Notes under the pieces: model-generated
What the model was told of the DNA's origin: nothing
Databases searched by the model: none
Seen by the model: only the letters and a program-made list of their open reading frames with translations
Shown: one piece after another, positions 23,897 through 33,132 of the stretch
Position numbering within the stretch: position 1 is the first letter of the stretch
Layout: each line of letters opens with the position of its first letter
Made by a program: the position numbers and the translations under genes
NCBI GenBank assembly: GCA_902491215.1
Contig: CABUGV010000006.1
Location: 46,632 to 110,631 of the forward strand
Direction of reading: 5' to 3'
Source: 43-108 sp001915545
GTDB taxonomy: Bacteria > Bacteroidota > Bacteroidia > Bacteroidales > Bacteroidaceae
Length of the DNA: 64,000 nt

Positions 23897-26722
23897 ATGA
23901 AACATTTATATTTTGTTTTTCTTATTTCCGTACTATGTATATTAAAATCTGAAGCTCAAGAAAATTTCGTACTTTTGGGTAAGGTATACGATTTCAAGAC
24001 AAAAAAAGAACTGCCAGGCGCAATCGTGCAACTTATGACGACAGACAGCACCATCATCGCCCAGGAAGAAGCATCCAACCTCTGGATTAACGGCGACAGA
24101 AGCGGTGAAACATCGGATTTTTCAATCGTCATTCCTAGAAAAGAAGGGGAATACATCATCAAATGTACTTATACAGGATATGAGACCACCTATATGAACT
24201 ACACATTGGACGACATCGGAAAACGAGAAACAAGGCGTGATCTTCCGCGCATACTCATGCGTGAGGAGACGCAACTGCTTGACCAGGTGGTGGTCTCGGC
24301 AACGCAGGTGAAGTTCTACTACCGGGGCGACACAATGGTATATAATGCAAGCGCATTCGTCCTGTCGGAAGGTTCAATGCTCGATGCCTTGGTGAGACAG
24401 CTGCCAGGCGTAGAAATCCGTGAAAACGGTGACATATATCACAACGGACGTCTTGTGGAGAACCTGCTTCTGAACGGCAAAGACTTCTTCCGAGATGACA
24501 AGACGGTGATGCTCGACAACCTGCCTACATACATGGTAAAGAATATAGAGGTGTACGACAAACTGGGAGACAGAAGCAAATTTCTTGGATATGAACTGCC
24601 CGGCGATAAAGAATATGTTATGGACGTAAAGCTCAAAAAGGAATACTCTATAGGCTGGATAGCCAATGCTGAAGCAGGCGGCGGTTTTGCCGATAGAAAT
24701 TATAAAGGCGACAACCCGTATCTGGCACGATTATTCATGCTCCGTTTCACTGACCACTCCAGATTTGCGCTGTACGCAAATGCCAACAATCTCAGCGACG
24801 AGCGGAAACCGGGTGAAAACGACGGTTGGACGCCACAGAACATGAACTCGGGAACACTCACGCAGCAGCGCACCGGAGTGGATTACAATATAGACCCTGT
24901 GAGTACAAGATGGAAGCTGAATGGAAATGTAAACTTCAAACATTCAATACACAAGGATGATGAATCAATACAGCGTACAAACTTTTTAGCAACTGGAGAC
25001 ACCTACGAACGTATAGAAAAATCAAACAGGAACAAAAACATATCATTGTCGACGACCCACAACCTCAACCTTACATTCAAGCGCATCATGCTCAGCATAC
25101 GTCCAGATTTCAGCTACAACAAGTTTGATGTCACAAGCAGCATGCAAAGTGAAGCCTACGGCGACACAACCATAAACCGCTATCTGAGCAGCGGACTGGC
25201 CAGAGGGTACGACTGGAATGCCGGGCTGAATGCCAGTTCTGTCATCAAGTTCCCCAAAAATACACTTGATAACCTGGAAGCCACGGTCAATGCCAGCTAT
25301 TCCACCAGAAAGGACGACACGTTCAACCGATACAGCCTGTATGCCGGCAGCGCATCTGATCCTGCGCAGAGAGCGGACCAGTACTTCAAGAACCACCCGG
25401 ACCGGAGATATTCGGCTGAGGGGGCTGTGACATACAACCGCAGTATCAACAAACTTTTCTACATGGCCCTCAAATACAGCCTCAAGCATTCGGGAACAGA
25501 ACGAAGCTCCAACCTATACCGCCTGGACCAGCTTGCCGGCTATGATGAAGGGGACATCGGCATTCTTCCATCCGCAGTTGAATACGAGCAGGTCATCGAC
25601 CGCAACAACAGCTATACAAGCAAACTCTATGCGACGTCAAATACGCTGACGCCGTCTTTCACGTTCAGGAAGACAACGTCTAAAGGAAAATGGTACTGCG
25701 AATTCAGCATGCCGATTGACCTAAAGCATGAGCGTCTTGACTACCGGCGCGGAGATATTGATACTACGCTTTCCCGCAGCTCACTGCTCGTCGGATTATA
25801 TAACACATTCATGACATGGGAGAGCAAAGTCAATCGTACACAGATCGGGCTATGGTATACTATCAACTCCACGACTCCCGACATGCAGTACATGGTGAAC
25901 ATACATGACGATACGGACCCTCTCAACATACGAGAAGGCAATGCGGGTCTTAAGAACAGCTACAGACACTCATGGAGCTTTTTTTATCATAAACTCAAAA
26001 AGGTTGACCATCGTATAAGAGGCAACATCTCATTCACCCATAACGCCATAGCCATGGGATACAACTACGATACATCCACCGGTGTGCGGACATACAGGGC
26101 ATACAACATCGACGGCAACTGGAATGCCGACGTCGGCTATGAAATGGATTACGACATCGACAAGAAGAAGTACGTGCACCTGTCATCAATCACCAGGATC
26201 AGCCACATGCAGAATGTCGATCTCATAGGCATCAATTCTGAAGGGATGAGGAGAAGCAACGTACGTACGGAGGGCATAAACGAAACCATCAAACTGAACT
26301 GCCGCATAGGAAAGCAACATATAGGCGCAAAGTTTGATGGGAAATGGCGCTATGTGCACAGTACACGCCAAGATTTCAACAATATGAACATATGGGATTT
26401 CAACTACGGGCTTACAGGAAATTTCAGCCTGCTACCGAAGCTTCAGCTTTCTACCGACATTACGATGTACTCCAGACGCGGGTACAGCGAACCATCGCTC
26501 AACACGAACGATTTGGTATGGAATGCCCGCATCTCGTATACAATGATGAAAGGCAATATGGTATTGATGCTTGACGGATTCGATATCCTCGGAAACCTTT
26601 CAAACATAACCTCCTCGCTCAACGGACAGGGACGGACTGAAATACGCAGAAATGTGCTTCCGCAATATGTACTCTTCCACGTTCAGTACAAATTGAACAT
26701 TCTTCCGAAGAATAAAAGATAA
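23897..26722 (+). CDS. TonB-receptor-like outer-membrane beta-barrel protein
   Basis: 941 residues: signal peptide (1-20, ending KSEA), a carboxypeptidase-regulatory-like beta-sandwich (about 24-140), a plug-like domain (about 140-240; LDALVRQLPGVEIRENGDIY and KDFFRDDKTVMLDNLP), and a long C-terminal barrel of alternating aromatic strands ending YVLFHVQYKLNILPKNKR. This is the architecture of Bacteroidetes outer-membrane beta-barrel receptors. No SusD partner follows. It sits between an adaptor and ABC permeases, where a TolC-type channel is usual, and is bracketed by two IS-end copies, so it may be a secondary insertion. Substrate unknown. Confidence 0.85.
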   Translation: MKHLYFVFLISVLCILKSEAQENFVLLGKVYDFKTKKELPGAIVQLMTTDSTIIAQEEASNLWINGDRSGETSDFSIVIPRKEGEYIIKCTYTGYETTYMNYTLDDIGKRETRRDLPRILMREETQLLDQVVVSATQVKFYYRGDTMVYNASAFVLSEGSMLDALVRQLPGVEIRENGDIYHNGRLVENLLLNGKDFFRDDKTVMLDNLPTYMVKNIEVYDKLGDRSKFLGYELPGDKEYVMDVKLKKEYSIGWIANAEAGGGFADRNYKGDNPYLARLFMLRFTDHSRFALYANANNLSDERKPGENDGWTPQNMNSGTLTQQRTGVDYNIDPVSTRWKLNGNVNFKHSIHKDDESIQRTNFLATGDTYERIEKSNRNKNISLSTTHNLNLTFKRIMLSIRPDFSYNKFDVTSSMQSEAYGDTTINRYLSSGLARGYDWNAGLNASSVIKFPKNTLDNLEATVNASYSTRKDDTFNRYSLYAGSASDPAQRADQYFKNHPDRRYSAEGAVTYNRSINKLFYMALKYSLKHSGTERSSNLYRLDQLAGYDEGDIGILPSAVEYEQVIDRNNSYTSKLYATSNTLTPSFTFRKTTSKGKWYCEFSMPIDLKHERLDYRRGDIDTTLSRSSLLVGLYNTFMTWESKVNRTQIGLWYTINSTTPDMQYMVNIHDDTDPLNIREGNAGLKNSYRHSWSFFYHKLKKVDHRIRGNISFTHNAIAMGYNYDTSTGVRTYRAYNIDGNWNADVGYEMDYDIDKKKYVHLSSITRISHMQNVDLIGINSEGMRRSNVRTEGINETIKLNCRIGKQHIGAKFDGKWRYVHSTRQDFNNMNIWDFNYGLTGNFSLLPKLQLSTDITMYSRRGYSEPSLNTNDLVWNARISYTMMKGNMVLMLDGFDILGNLSNITSSLNGQGRTEIRRNVLPQYVLFHVQYKLNILPKNKR

Positions 26723-26777
26723 AGTGTATACTTGATTTTTACTGCGGTTTTTTTAATTTAATATAACAGTATAACTA

Positions 26778-26965
26778 CTGTCCCGTTAAAATTGGAATTT
26801 GCTCTTTGAAAAAAATGAAATATAGTCTTCATATCTCTTACGGATAAAACCAATACTATAAATCTGTTTGAAAGGACTGATTTCAATGAAGTCAAAAAAA
26901 CTCAACATTGCCTTTTTCGGGATTGTTTGATAAATATATAACTCGTCCTGATTTCAGCGGGACAC
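26778..26965. mobile_element. Deleted IS or MITE with terminal inverted repeats, copy 2
   Basis: The left end CTGTCCCGTTAAAATTGGA (26778-26796) is an imperfect inverted match of the right end (26946-26965; complement GTGTCCCGCTGAAATCAGGA). The 188-base element has TA on both outer sides, as expected for a TA target duplication or by chance. The interior has no transposase except the same short tail as copy 1, so it looks like an internally deleted insertion sequence. It ends 19 bases before the ATG of the first permease gene and may influence its expression. Confidence 0.6.
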
Positions 26966-26984
26966 TAATGTGAAAAATATATAT

Positions 26985-28298
26985 ATGGTTAAACGCTATT
27001 TGAAACAGACATGGGAACTGATGCGTCAGAACAAGACCTTCAGTGCGCTGTATATTGCCGGGACGGCAGTACCGCTGGCACTGACTATGGTTGTTGTGAT
27101 GTATTTCCATATCCTCATTTCTCCGGTATATCCGGAGTTGCACCGCGATAATCTTTATGAACTGAAGACCGTCGGTTTTACTTACGGAAAGGTAAATTAC
27201 ACAGAAGGAGCATGCGGTCTTCCGCTTATACGTGAATGGTTCTATCCGCTGAAGTCGGTCGAAGCAGTAACGGCCATTTATTATTACAACTGGTCGCCGT
27301 TCTACATTCAGTTGCCCGACGGAGTATCCGAACTGCCGGTCAAATGTCAGTCTACCGATCCGGATTTCTTCAAGGTATTCGATTTTCAGTTCATCGACGG
27401 TGCCCCGTTTTCAGAATCCGATTTTCATAGCCGTCGCCGCTGTGCTGTGCTTGCCGCGTCCACTGCGCGCAGGCTGTTCGGAACGGAAAAAGCCGCAGGC
27501 AGACATTTCACTATGGATTACCTCGATTACACCGTGACCGGTGTCGTGAGCGATGCCAGCATGCTTACACCGCTTTCCTACGGACAAGTCTATCAGCCGT
27601 ACACCTGCCTGTCAAATTATGACCAGCTGGCTCAAAGAAAAGACACACCTGTCGGTCCTTTCACCACTTGTTTTCTGGTAAGGGATAAAGAACAGGGACG
27701 ATTGATGCAGGCCGAAATAGATGAGCTCGTGAGGATGTTCAATCTGTCACACGCCCCGAAAGGCGAGAAAATTGAGCTCACTGGGCCTATGCCGGCATGG
27801 AAACGCAATCTGGTTCCCGGCAACACTGATGTGAACGTCAAGTCGCTGGCGTTTTTCTGGGGAGCCCTCATACTGCTGTTTCTCTTTGTCCCCGCCCTGA
27901 ATTTGAGCGGTATGATTGCCAACCGCATGGAAAGCCGGCAATCGGAGATGGGCATCTGCAAGGCTTTCGGAGGCAGTCGCTTCTATCTTTTGCGCCTGGT
28001 GATACGCGAAAATCTTCTGTTTACATTAGTCGGTGGAATCCTTGGATTGGCGATATCCTGGAGCGTGCTGGCATTCGGATGCAGATGGGTGATACGAATT
28101 TTCAATTCAAACCTTTTTAATGACATATTCAGGTACGGCGGTACGGAAGTCGAACTTATGCCGTCCATGCTTTTCTCCCCGCGCATATTCCTCAGCGCCT
28201 TCTTGTTCTGCGTCGTGCTCAATCTTGCTTCGGCACTCATTCCGGCATGGAAGTCGCTGCGCAGGCCTATCGTAGAATCACTCAACAACAAAAAATAG
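26985..28298 (+). CDS. FtsX/MacB-like ABC permease A1
   Basis: 437 residues: a membrane span near residues 25-45, a large extracytoplasmic domain (about 46-285), and three C-terminal spans (ALILLFLFVPALNLSGMIA, then NLLFTLVGGILGLAISWSVL, then FLSAFLFCVVLNLASALIP). This is MacB-type topology without a fused ATPase. ATG 26985 (MVKRYLKQTW) is chosen over GTG 26970 because the paralogue at 30350 starts MIKRYFKQTW. It probably pairs with the following permease and uses the ATPase at 29618. Such permeases act as mechanical transducers or exporters rather than classical channels. Confidence 0.88.
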   Translation: MVKRYLKQTWELMRQNKTFSALYIAGTAVPLALTMVVVMYFHILISPVYPELHRDNLYELKTVGFTYGKVNYTEGACGLPLIREWFYPLKSVEAVTAIYYYNWSPFYIQLPDGVSELPVKCQSTDPDFFKVFDFQFIDGAPFSESDFHSRRRCAVLAASTARRLFGTEKAAGRHFTMDYLDYTVTGVVSDASMLTPLSYGQVYQPYTCLSNYDQLAQRKDTPVGPFTTCFLVRDKEQGRLMQAEIDELVRMFNLSHAPKGEKIELTGPMPAWKRNLVPGNTDVNVKSLAFFWGALILLFLFVPALNLSGMIANRMESRQSEMGICKAFGGSRFYLLRLVIRENLLFTLVGGILGLAISWSVLAFGCRWVIRIFNSNLFNDIFRYGGTEVELMPSMLFSPRIFLSAFLFCVVLNLASALIPAWKSLRRPIVESLNNKK

Positions 28299-28307
28299 AA
28301 ATACACC

Positions 28308-29543
28308 ATGTGGCGAATAATTTTCAAAATGCTGATGGCACGCAAAGGACGCTACGGCTGGCTGTTGACAGAACTCGTTGTTGTGTCGATTGCCGTATGG
28401 GTTCTGGTTGACCCTCTTGTCGTGCAGACATCGATAGAACTTCAGGACAAAGGTTTCGATGAACATCGTCTTTACCGAATGGAGCTGAAGACATATTCAG
28501 AAAACTATCCTCATTTCGTAGAGATGGACGAGGCTGAGAGGCACGAAGCCCAGTTGCTCATGCTTCGCATGGTGCGCAGTTATCCCGGTGTGGCTTCTGC
28601 CACGTTTCAGGGAAACGATGGCCCCTTCTGCAGCCGTACCAGCATCAATATGTTTCGTTGTGGCAAACAAGAAGCATTCGTAAACAGTGTCGGTTTTGTA
28701 CCCTGCAGCGATTTCTTCAAGACATTCCGTTTTTCCGAAAGCGGACGTGGTGGCAATGCCGGACTTGACAGTATGACCTTCGACGACGGCTGTGTGGTGA
28801 TGAGTGAAGAAACCCTCCCCGGACGCTCTGTCATGGGCAAGTTGGATTCAATTTCAAATATAACGGTTGCGGCAACCACTGGATTGGTCAGATTGCACCC
28901 CGACACACCGCCTGAAGGAGTCATGTTTTTGCCACGGACGGGCATGGATGTGAGGGCTATCGTGCTGCGCATAAGTGACAACACCGATGAACAGAAGTTC
29001 TTGTCCGACTTCACTGACTGGGTAAAGAAACGCCTCAAGTCAGGAAACTTCTACGTCAACGAAGTGCAATCGTACTCCGACTTCATGGACGACAACAGCG
29101 GTAAATTTAAATCCTATGTGCAGATGCGTATGGTGCTCGGAATATTTTTTCTCTTCTGCCTTTTTCTCGGTGTGTCCGGCACATTCTGGATGCAGACAAG
29201 CAACCGGCGTGAGGAAATAGGGATAATGAAGAGTTTCGGGGCAACATCGTCCGTCATTGTCCATACTCTCATTGCCGAAGGCGTCATCTTGGCCACAGCC
29301 GCCGTGGCAATAGGATGTTTTCTCTATCTGCAATATGCTATCAAGGAAGGACTTTATCTGCCTGACGGCAATATGTATAAGTTTCTGTCAGGTCGTTACT
29401 GGTACGAACATTTTGCCTCGCATTTTGCTGTCACGTCTCTAGTCACGTGGATGATTGTCGTCATTGTGGTGTGCACAGGCATATATGTTCCCGCACGGCG
29501 CGTCAGCCGTATCACACCGACAGATGCTCTTCACGAAGAGTAG
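28308..29543 (+). CDS. FtsX/MacB-like ABC permease B1
   Basis: 411 residues starting MWRIIFKMLMARKGRYGWLL, with an N-terminal span (about 20-42), a periplasmic domain and three C-terminal spans; MGIFFLFCLFLGVSGTFWMQ-like sequence and NRREEIGIMKSFGAT mark the FtsX family core. It follows permease A1 by nine bases. A1 and B1 are different subfamilies that would form a heterodimer, a pattern repeated at 30.3-32.9 kb. Confidence 0.88.
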   Translation: MWRIIFKMLMARKGRYGWLLTELVVVSIAVWVLVDPLVVQTSIELQDKGFDEHRLYRMELKTYSENYPHFVEMDEAERHEAQLLMLRMVRSYPGVASATFQGNDGPFCSRTSINMFRCGKQEAFVNSVGFVPCSDFFKTFRFSESGRGGNAGLDSMTFDDGCVVMSEETLPGRSVMGKLDSISNITVAATTGLVRLHPDTPPEGVMFLPRTGMDVRAIVLRISDNTDEQKFLSDFTDWVKKRLKSGNFYVNEVQSYSDFMDDNSGKFKSYVQMRMVLGIFFLFCLFLGVSGTFWMQTSNRREEIGIMKSFGATSSVIVHTLIAEGVILATAAVAIGCFLYLQYAIKEGLYLPDGNMYKFLSGRYWYEHFASHFAVTSLVTWMIVVIVVCTGIYVPARRVSRITPTDALHEE

Positions 29544-29617
29544 CTGTCGCGAAGAAAACAGATGTTGAAGCATAGAAAAGTAATAAATGATAAACAAGAT
29601 AAAAAACATTCATATTT

Positions 29618-30295
29618 ATGAGCAATATGATTAAACTGACCGGTATCAACAAGATTTACCGGACAAAAGAGATTGAGACACAGGCATTGGAGAATGTGAA
29701 CCTGACAGTGGAGAAAGGCGAGTTTCTGAGCGTCATGGGACCTTCTGGCTGCGGTAAGTCCACTCTATTGAATATAATAGGACTTCTCGACAATCCCACC
29801 AGCGGAACTCTGGAACTTGGCGGCACGCTCGTCACCCCCAAAATGAAAGACCGCGAGCAGGCCGCTTTCCGCAACCGCATGCTTGGGTTCGTGTTTCAGT
29901 CTTTCCATCTCATCAACACACTGAACGTGCTGGACAATGTGGAACTGCCTCTAATTTTCCGCAAGATGTCCGGAAGCGAGCGTACACGTCGTGCCAAAGA
30001 GGTTCTTGAACGTGTCGGGCTGACTCACAGAATGAAGCACATGCCTTCGCAACTTTCTGGCGGACAATGCCAGCGTGTGGCCATCGCACGTGCAATAGTA
30101 GGCAATCCTGAAATAATTTTGGCCGATGAGCCTACGGGCAACTTGGATTCGAAAATGGGTGCAGAAATCATGGACATCCTTTGCCGTCTTAACAAGGAGG
30201 ACGGACGTACAATCGTCATGGTGACGCATAATGAGGAACAGGCGCGTCTGTCGTCGCGCACCATACATTTCTTCGATGGACGGCAGGTCGATTGA
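29618..30295 (+). CDS. ABC transporter ATPase (MacB/LolD type)
   Basis: 225-residue ATPase, the only one in the cluster. Walker A GPSGCGKST (41-49), signature LSGGQCQR (146-153), Walker B IILADEPTGNLD (166-177) and the switch His in MVTHNEE. The family drives FtsX/MacB/LolE-type permeases. Positioned between two permease pairs, it probably energises both, but no stoichiometry can be inferred. Confidence 0.93.
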   Translation: MSNMIKLTGINKIYRTKEIETQALENVNLTVEKGEFLSVMGPSGCGKSTLLNIIGLLDNPTSGTLELGGTLVTPKMKDREQAAFRNRMLGFVFQSFHLINTLNVLDNVELPLIFRKMSGSERTRRAKEVLERVGLTHRMKHMPSQLSGGQCQRVAIARAIVGNPEIILADEPTGNLDSKMGAEIMDILCRLNKEDGRTIVMVTHNEEQARLSSRTIHFFDGRQVD

Positions 30296-30349
30296 TGCTT
30301 GTTGCTGATTCATACCTTAAATTAAGAACACACTTGAATTGAAAATAAA

Positions 30350-31642
30350 ATGATTAAGCGATATTTTAAACAGACCTGGGCGTTCTTGAAACAGAACAAA
30401 CTGTTAGGTGTACTGTATATCATCGGAACAGCTGTTCCGGTTGCGCTGACCATGATTGTCATAACGTTCCAGTACATACGTGTCGGTTCAATATATCCTG
30501 AAAACCATAGGGACGAATTGTGGATATCTGGACGCGCAAAGTGTAAAGTAGCTATGGGAAATATATCTCGGCGAATAGCAGAAAATTGGTTTTATCCGCT
30601 TCGGAAATATGGTTCTGTGACTGCAGTAAGATCTTACAAGGAGTTCTTTTTGCAATTGCCTGACGGACAAAGTATGAAACGTATAAAGAATTTGCCGACT
30701 GATGCTGACTTCTTCAAGGTGTTCGACTTTGAATTCCTTGCCGGCAAGCCATTCTCAGAGTCTGACTTTCATAGCGGCAGGCACTGTGCAGTGATAGCCG
30801 CCTCGGTAGCCGAGCAGTTGTTCGGCAGTGCCGCAGAAGCTGTCGGTAAGACTGTAAAGATGGATTTCATCGACTATGCGGTGACAGGTGTGGTGAAGGA
30901 TGCCAGCAGTTTGACACCGATTACACATGCACAAGTTTATATTCCATATACATGTTTGAATGAACGAGTTGACCCGACTCCCTTGAATCTCTGTGGTTCT
31001 TACACAATCTGCATCCGTGCGCCGAAGGACAAAGGGGTGCTGATGGAGGCTGAGATACAAAACAAGCTGCGTCAGGCAAGGATTGAAAACGACGACGAAC
31101 ATGCCTTTGTGGATGTGCCACGCATAAGCTGGCAGTATAATTCGGTTGAAATAAGAAAAGCAGAAGATCATGTCAGCGTTGATGCGGTGACAAAAGCCTT
31201 TAAGATTTGGGGTGGCTTGTTGATTGTTTTTCTTATTGTGCCTGCACTCAATCTGAGTGGCATGATTGCCGGACGCATGGACGGACGCCTTTCGGAGATG
31301 GGCATCTGCAGGGCTTTCGGAGCCACCCGCTCGTATCTGCTGAGACAGGTCTTGAACGAGAATCTGGTGCTTACACTTATAGGCGGATTTATCGGTTTGC
31401 TGATTTCGTGGAGCATATTGGTTTTGGGACGTAACTGGGTGTTTGATTTCTTTTCACCAGGCTTTTATTTTTTCAAAGAAAATACAGACGATGTATTGCT
31501 GAGAGGCGAGATGCTCTTTTCTCCATGGATTTTCCTGTCGGCTTTCTTGGTCTGTGCTGTATTGAATGTAACCTCAGCCATTATTCCTGCATGGAATTCT
31601 TTACGTACTGAAATTGTTTATTCATTGAATCAGAAAAAATAA
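30350..31642 (+). CDS. FtsX/MacB-like ABC permease A2
   Basis: 430 residues, clear paralogue of A1 (MIKRYFKQTWAFLKQNK; shared FFKVFDFEFLAGKPFSESDF and LSGMIAGRMDGRLSEMGIC). Same topology: one N-terminal span, large periplasmic domain, three C-terminal spans. It is 55 bases after the ATPase gene and 6 bases before B2. The periplasmic domain is the most divergent part relative to A1, suggesting a different ligand or partner. Confidence 0.88.
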   Translation: MIKRYFKQTWAFLKQNKLLGVLYIIGTAVPVALTMIVITFQYIRVGSIYPENHRDELWISGRAKCKVAMGNISRRIAENWFYPLRKYGSVTAVRSYKEFFLQLPDGQSMKRIKNLPTDADFFKVFDFEFLAGKPFSESDFHSGRHCAVIAASVAEQLFGSAAEAVGKTVKMDFIDYAVTGVVKDASSLTPITHAQVYIPYTCLNERVDPTPLNLCGSYTICIRAPKDKGVLMEAEIQNKLRQARIENDDEHAFVDVPRISWQYNSVEIRKAEDHVSVDAVTKAFKIWGGLLIVFLIVPALNLSGMIAGRMDGRLSEMGICRAFGATRSYLLRQVLNENLVLTLIGGFIGLLISWSILVLGRNWVFDFFSPGFYFFKENTDDVLLRGEMLFSPWIFLSAFLVCAVLNVTSAIIPAWNSLRTEIVYSLNQKK

Positions 31643-31648
31643 GAGATT

Positions 31649-32896
31649 ATGATACGCTTGGTTTTTAAAAATCTTTGGGCCAAAAGGAAACGCAACGGAT
31701 GGCTGTTGGCAGAGCTTGTGGTTGTCTCTATTATATTATGGCACTTTGTAGACCCGCTTGCTGTGCAGACGTATGTGGACTATCTTCCAGATGGATATGA
31801 AAAGGACAATCTTTACCGTATTTCTTTTTCTTATTATCCGCGGTCATCATCTCTTTATGATGAAGAAGCTGATAAGTATAAAAACCGTTGTTTGACCAAA
31901 TGGCGGTTTCTGAACATGGTGCGTCAGTATCCAGGTGTGGAGTCGGGTACTTTTCAGGTTGATGGACTTGGTCCTGGTGGAAGTTCTTGGGTGGAGTCCA
32001 GTTGCAGTTTTAAAGATTCCGCCAAGGCTGATTATTTTCTAATATACTATGTGCCTCAGAGCGATTATTTCAAGACATTCCGTTTTAAGCATGCTGGAGG
32101 ACTGTCGATTGCAGAAATGGATTCGATGGGGTATCAAGATCAACAGCGGATTATGACAGAAGGGGCACTTGAAGACGGTCTTGTATTGGGCGGATTATAC
32201 ACGGAAGTTTATATAACGAGACGGATTATTGCAACCATACAACCGGTAAAGGTGCGTCCGGAACAGGCACCTCAGCAAGCGATGTTCAGACAAGTACCTC
32301 TCGATAAATCTGATATTATATTCCGTATTCGTGAAGGATTTGATGCGGATGAATTCTTATCCGAATTTCGTCCTTGGGCACTAACGACACTCAAAGCTGG
32401 AAACTTTTTTGTTGCTGATGTGACTACTTATGAAGATTATGTGAAACTTACTCGTATATGGTCGGATTACGATTATCGTGTCAACATTATTCTGATGTCT
32501 TTCTTCCTGTTCTGCTTGTTCTTCGGCGTATCTGGTGCATTTTGGATGCAGACACGCAGTCGTCGTGAAGAAATTGGAATAATGAAAAGTTTCGGGGCTA
32601 CATCTGGTAAGGTGATTCGTCTTTTTCTGGCAGAAGGATTTGTCTTGGCAACAGTGGCCGTAATTGTCGGCAGTCTGATTTATCTGCAATATGCAATGCG
32701 TAAAGGACTTTTCATGCCTGAAGCCCTGCATGTCGGACTTTCTACACATTACTGGTATGAAGATTTTAAGCTCCATTTTGCTGTAATCATGGGATTGGTA
32801 TGGCTGCTCACCATATTTGTGGTCAGCATAGGCATCTATGTGCCGGCACGAGGTCTCAGTCGTATATCTGCTACAGATGCGCTCCACGATGAGTGA
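31649..32896 (+). CDS. FtsX/MacB-like ABC permease B2
   Basis: 415 residues, paralogue of B1 (MIRLVFKNLWAKRKRNGWLL; shared SRREEIGIMKSFGATSG and GIYVPARGLSRISATDALHDE). One N-terminal and three C-terminal spans around a periplasmic domain. With A2 it makes the second permease pair of the cluster. The codon composition is more AT-rich than B1, so the two pairs may not be a recent duplication. Confidence 0.87.
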   Translation: MIRLVFKNLWAKRKRNGWLLAELVVVSIILWHFVDPLAVQTYVDYLPDGYEKDNLYRISFSYYPRSSSLYDEEADKYKNRCLTKWRFLNMVRQYPGVESGTFQVDGLGPGGSSWVESSCSFKDSAKADYFLIYYVPQSDYFKTFRFKHAGGLSIAEMDSMGYQDQQRIMTEGALEDGLVLGGLYTEVYITRRIIATIQPVKVRPEQAPQQAMFRQVPLDKSDIIFRIREGFDADEFLSEFRPWALTTLKAGNFFVADVTTYEDYVKLTRIWSDYDYRVNIILMSFFLFCLFFGVSGAFWMQTRSRREEIGIMKSFGATSGKVIRLFLAEGFVLATVAVIVGSLIYLQYAMRKGLFMPEALHVGLSTHYWYEDFKLHFAVIMGLVWLLTIFVVSIGIYVPARGLSRISATDALHDE

Positions 32897-32917
32897 CATG
32901 CTTGTATTATTCTAAAA

Positions 32918-33109
32918 ATGCGTTTAATCGACAAATTTGTTATAACTATGTCTTTTCGTTATTTGCTCCAAGGTTTACGTTTCATACGCAACAGCAAAAA
33001 TGAGCTGTTCAACTATTGGTACTATTATTACCAGATACGCAGCATCACGTTGTGGGATTTTGAAGCCAAGACCAACATTGATGCGGATTTTGAGAAAATA
33101 GTCAGATAA
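32918..33109 (+). CDS. Small Tyr-rich hypothetical protein
   Basis: 63 residues starting MRLIDKFVITMSFRYLLQGL, with a run of aromatic residues (LFNYWYYYYQIRS) and an acidic tail (DADFEKIVR). No signal peptide or recognised domain. It lies 22 bases after B2 and 24 before the response regulator on the same strand. It may be a real small component of the signalling cluster, a remnant, or a chance ORF; I do not recognise it. Confidence 0.4.
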   Translation: MRLIDKFVITMSFRYLLQGLRFIRNSKNELFNYWYYYYQIRSITLWDFEAKTNIDADFEKIVR

Positions 33110-33132
33110 AATAAATTAACTTTGTTTTCATT

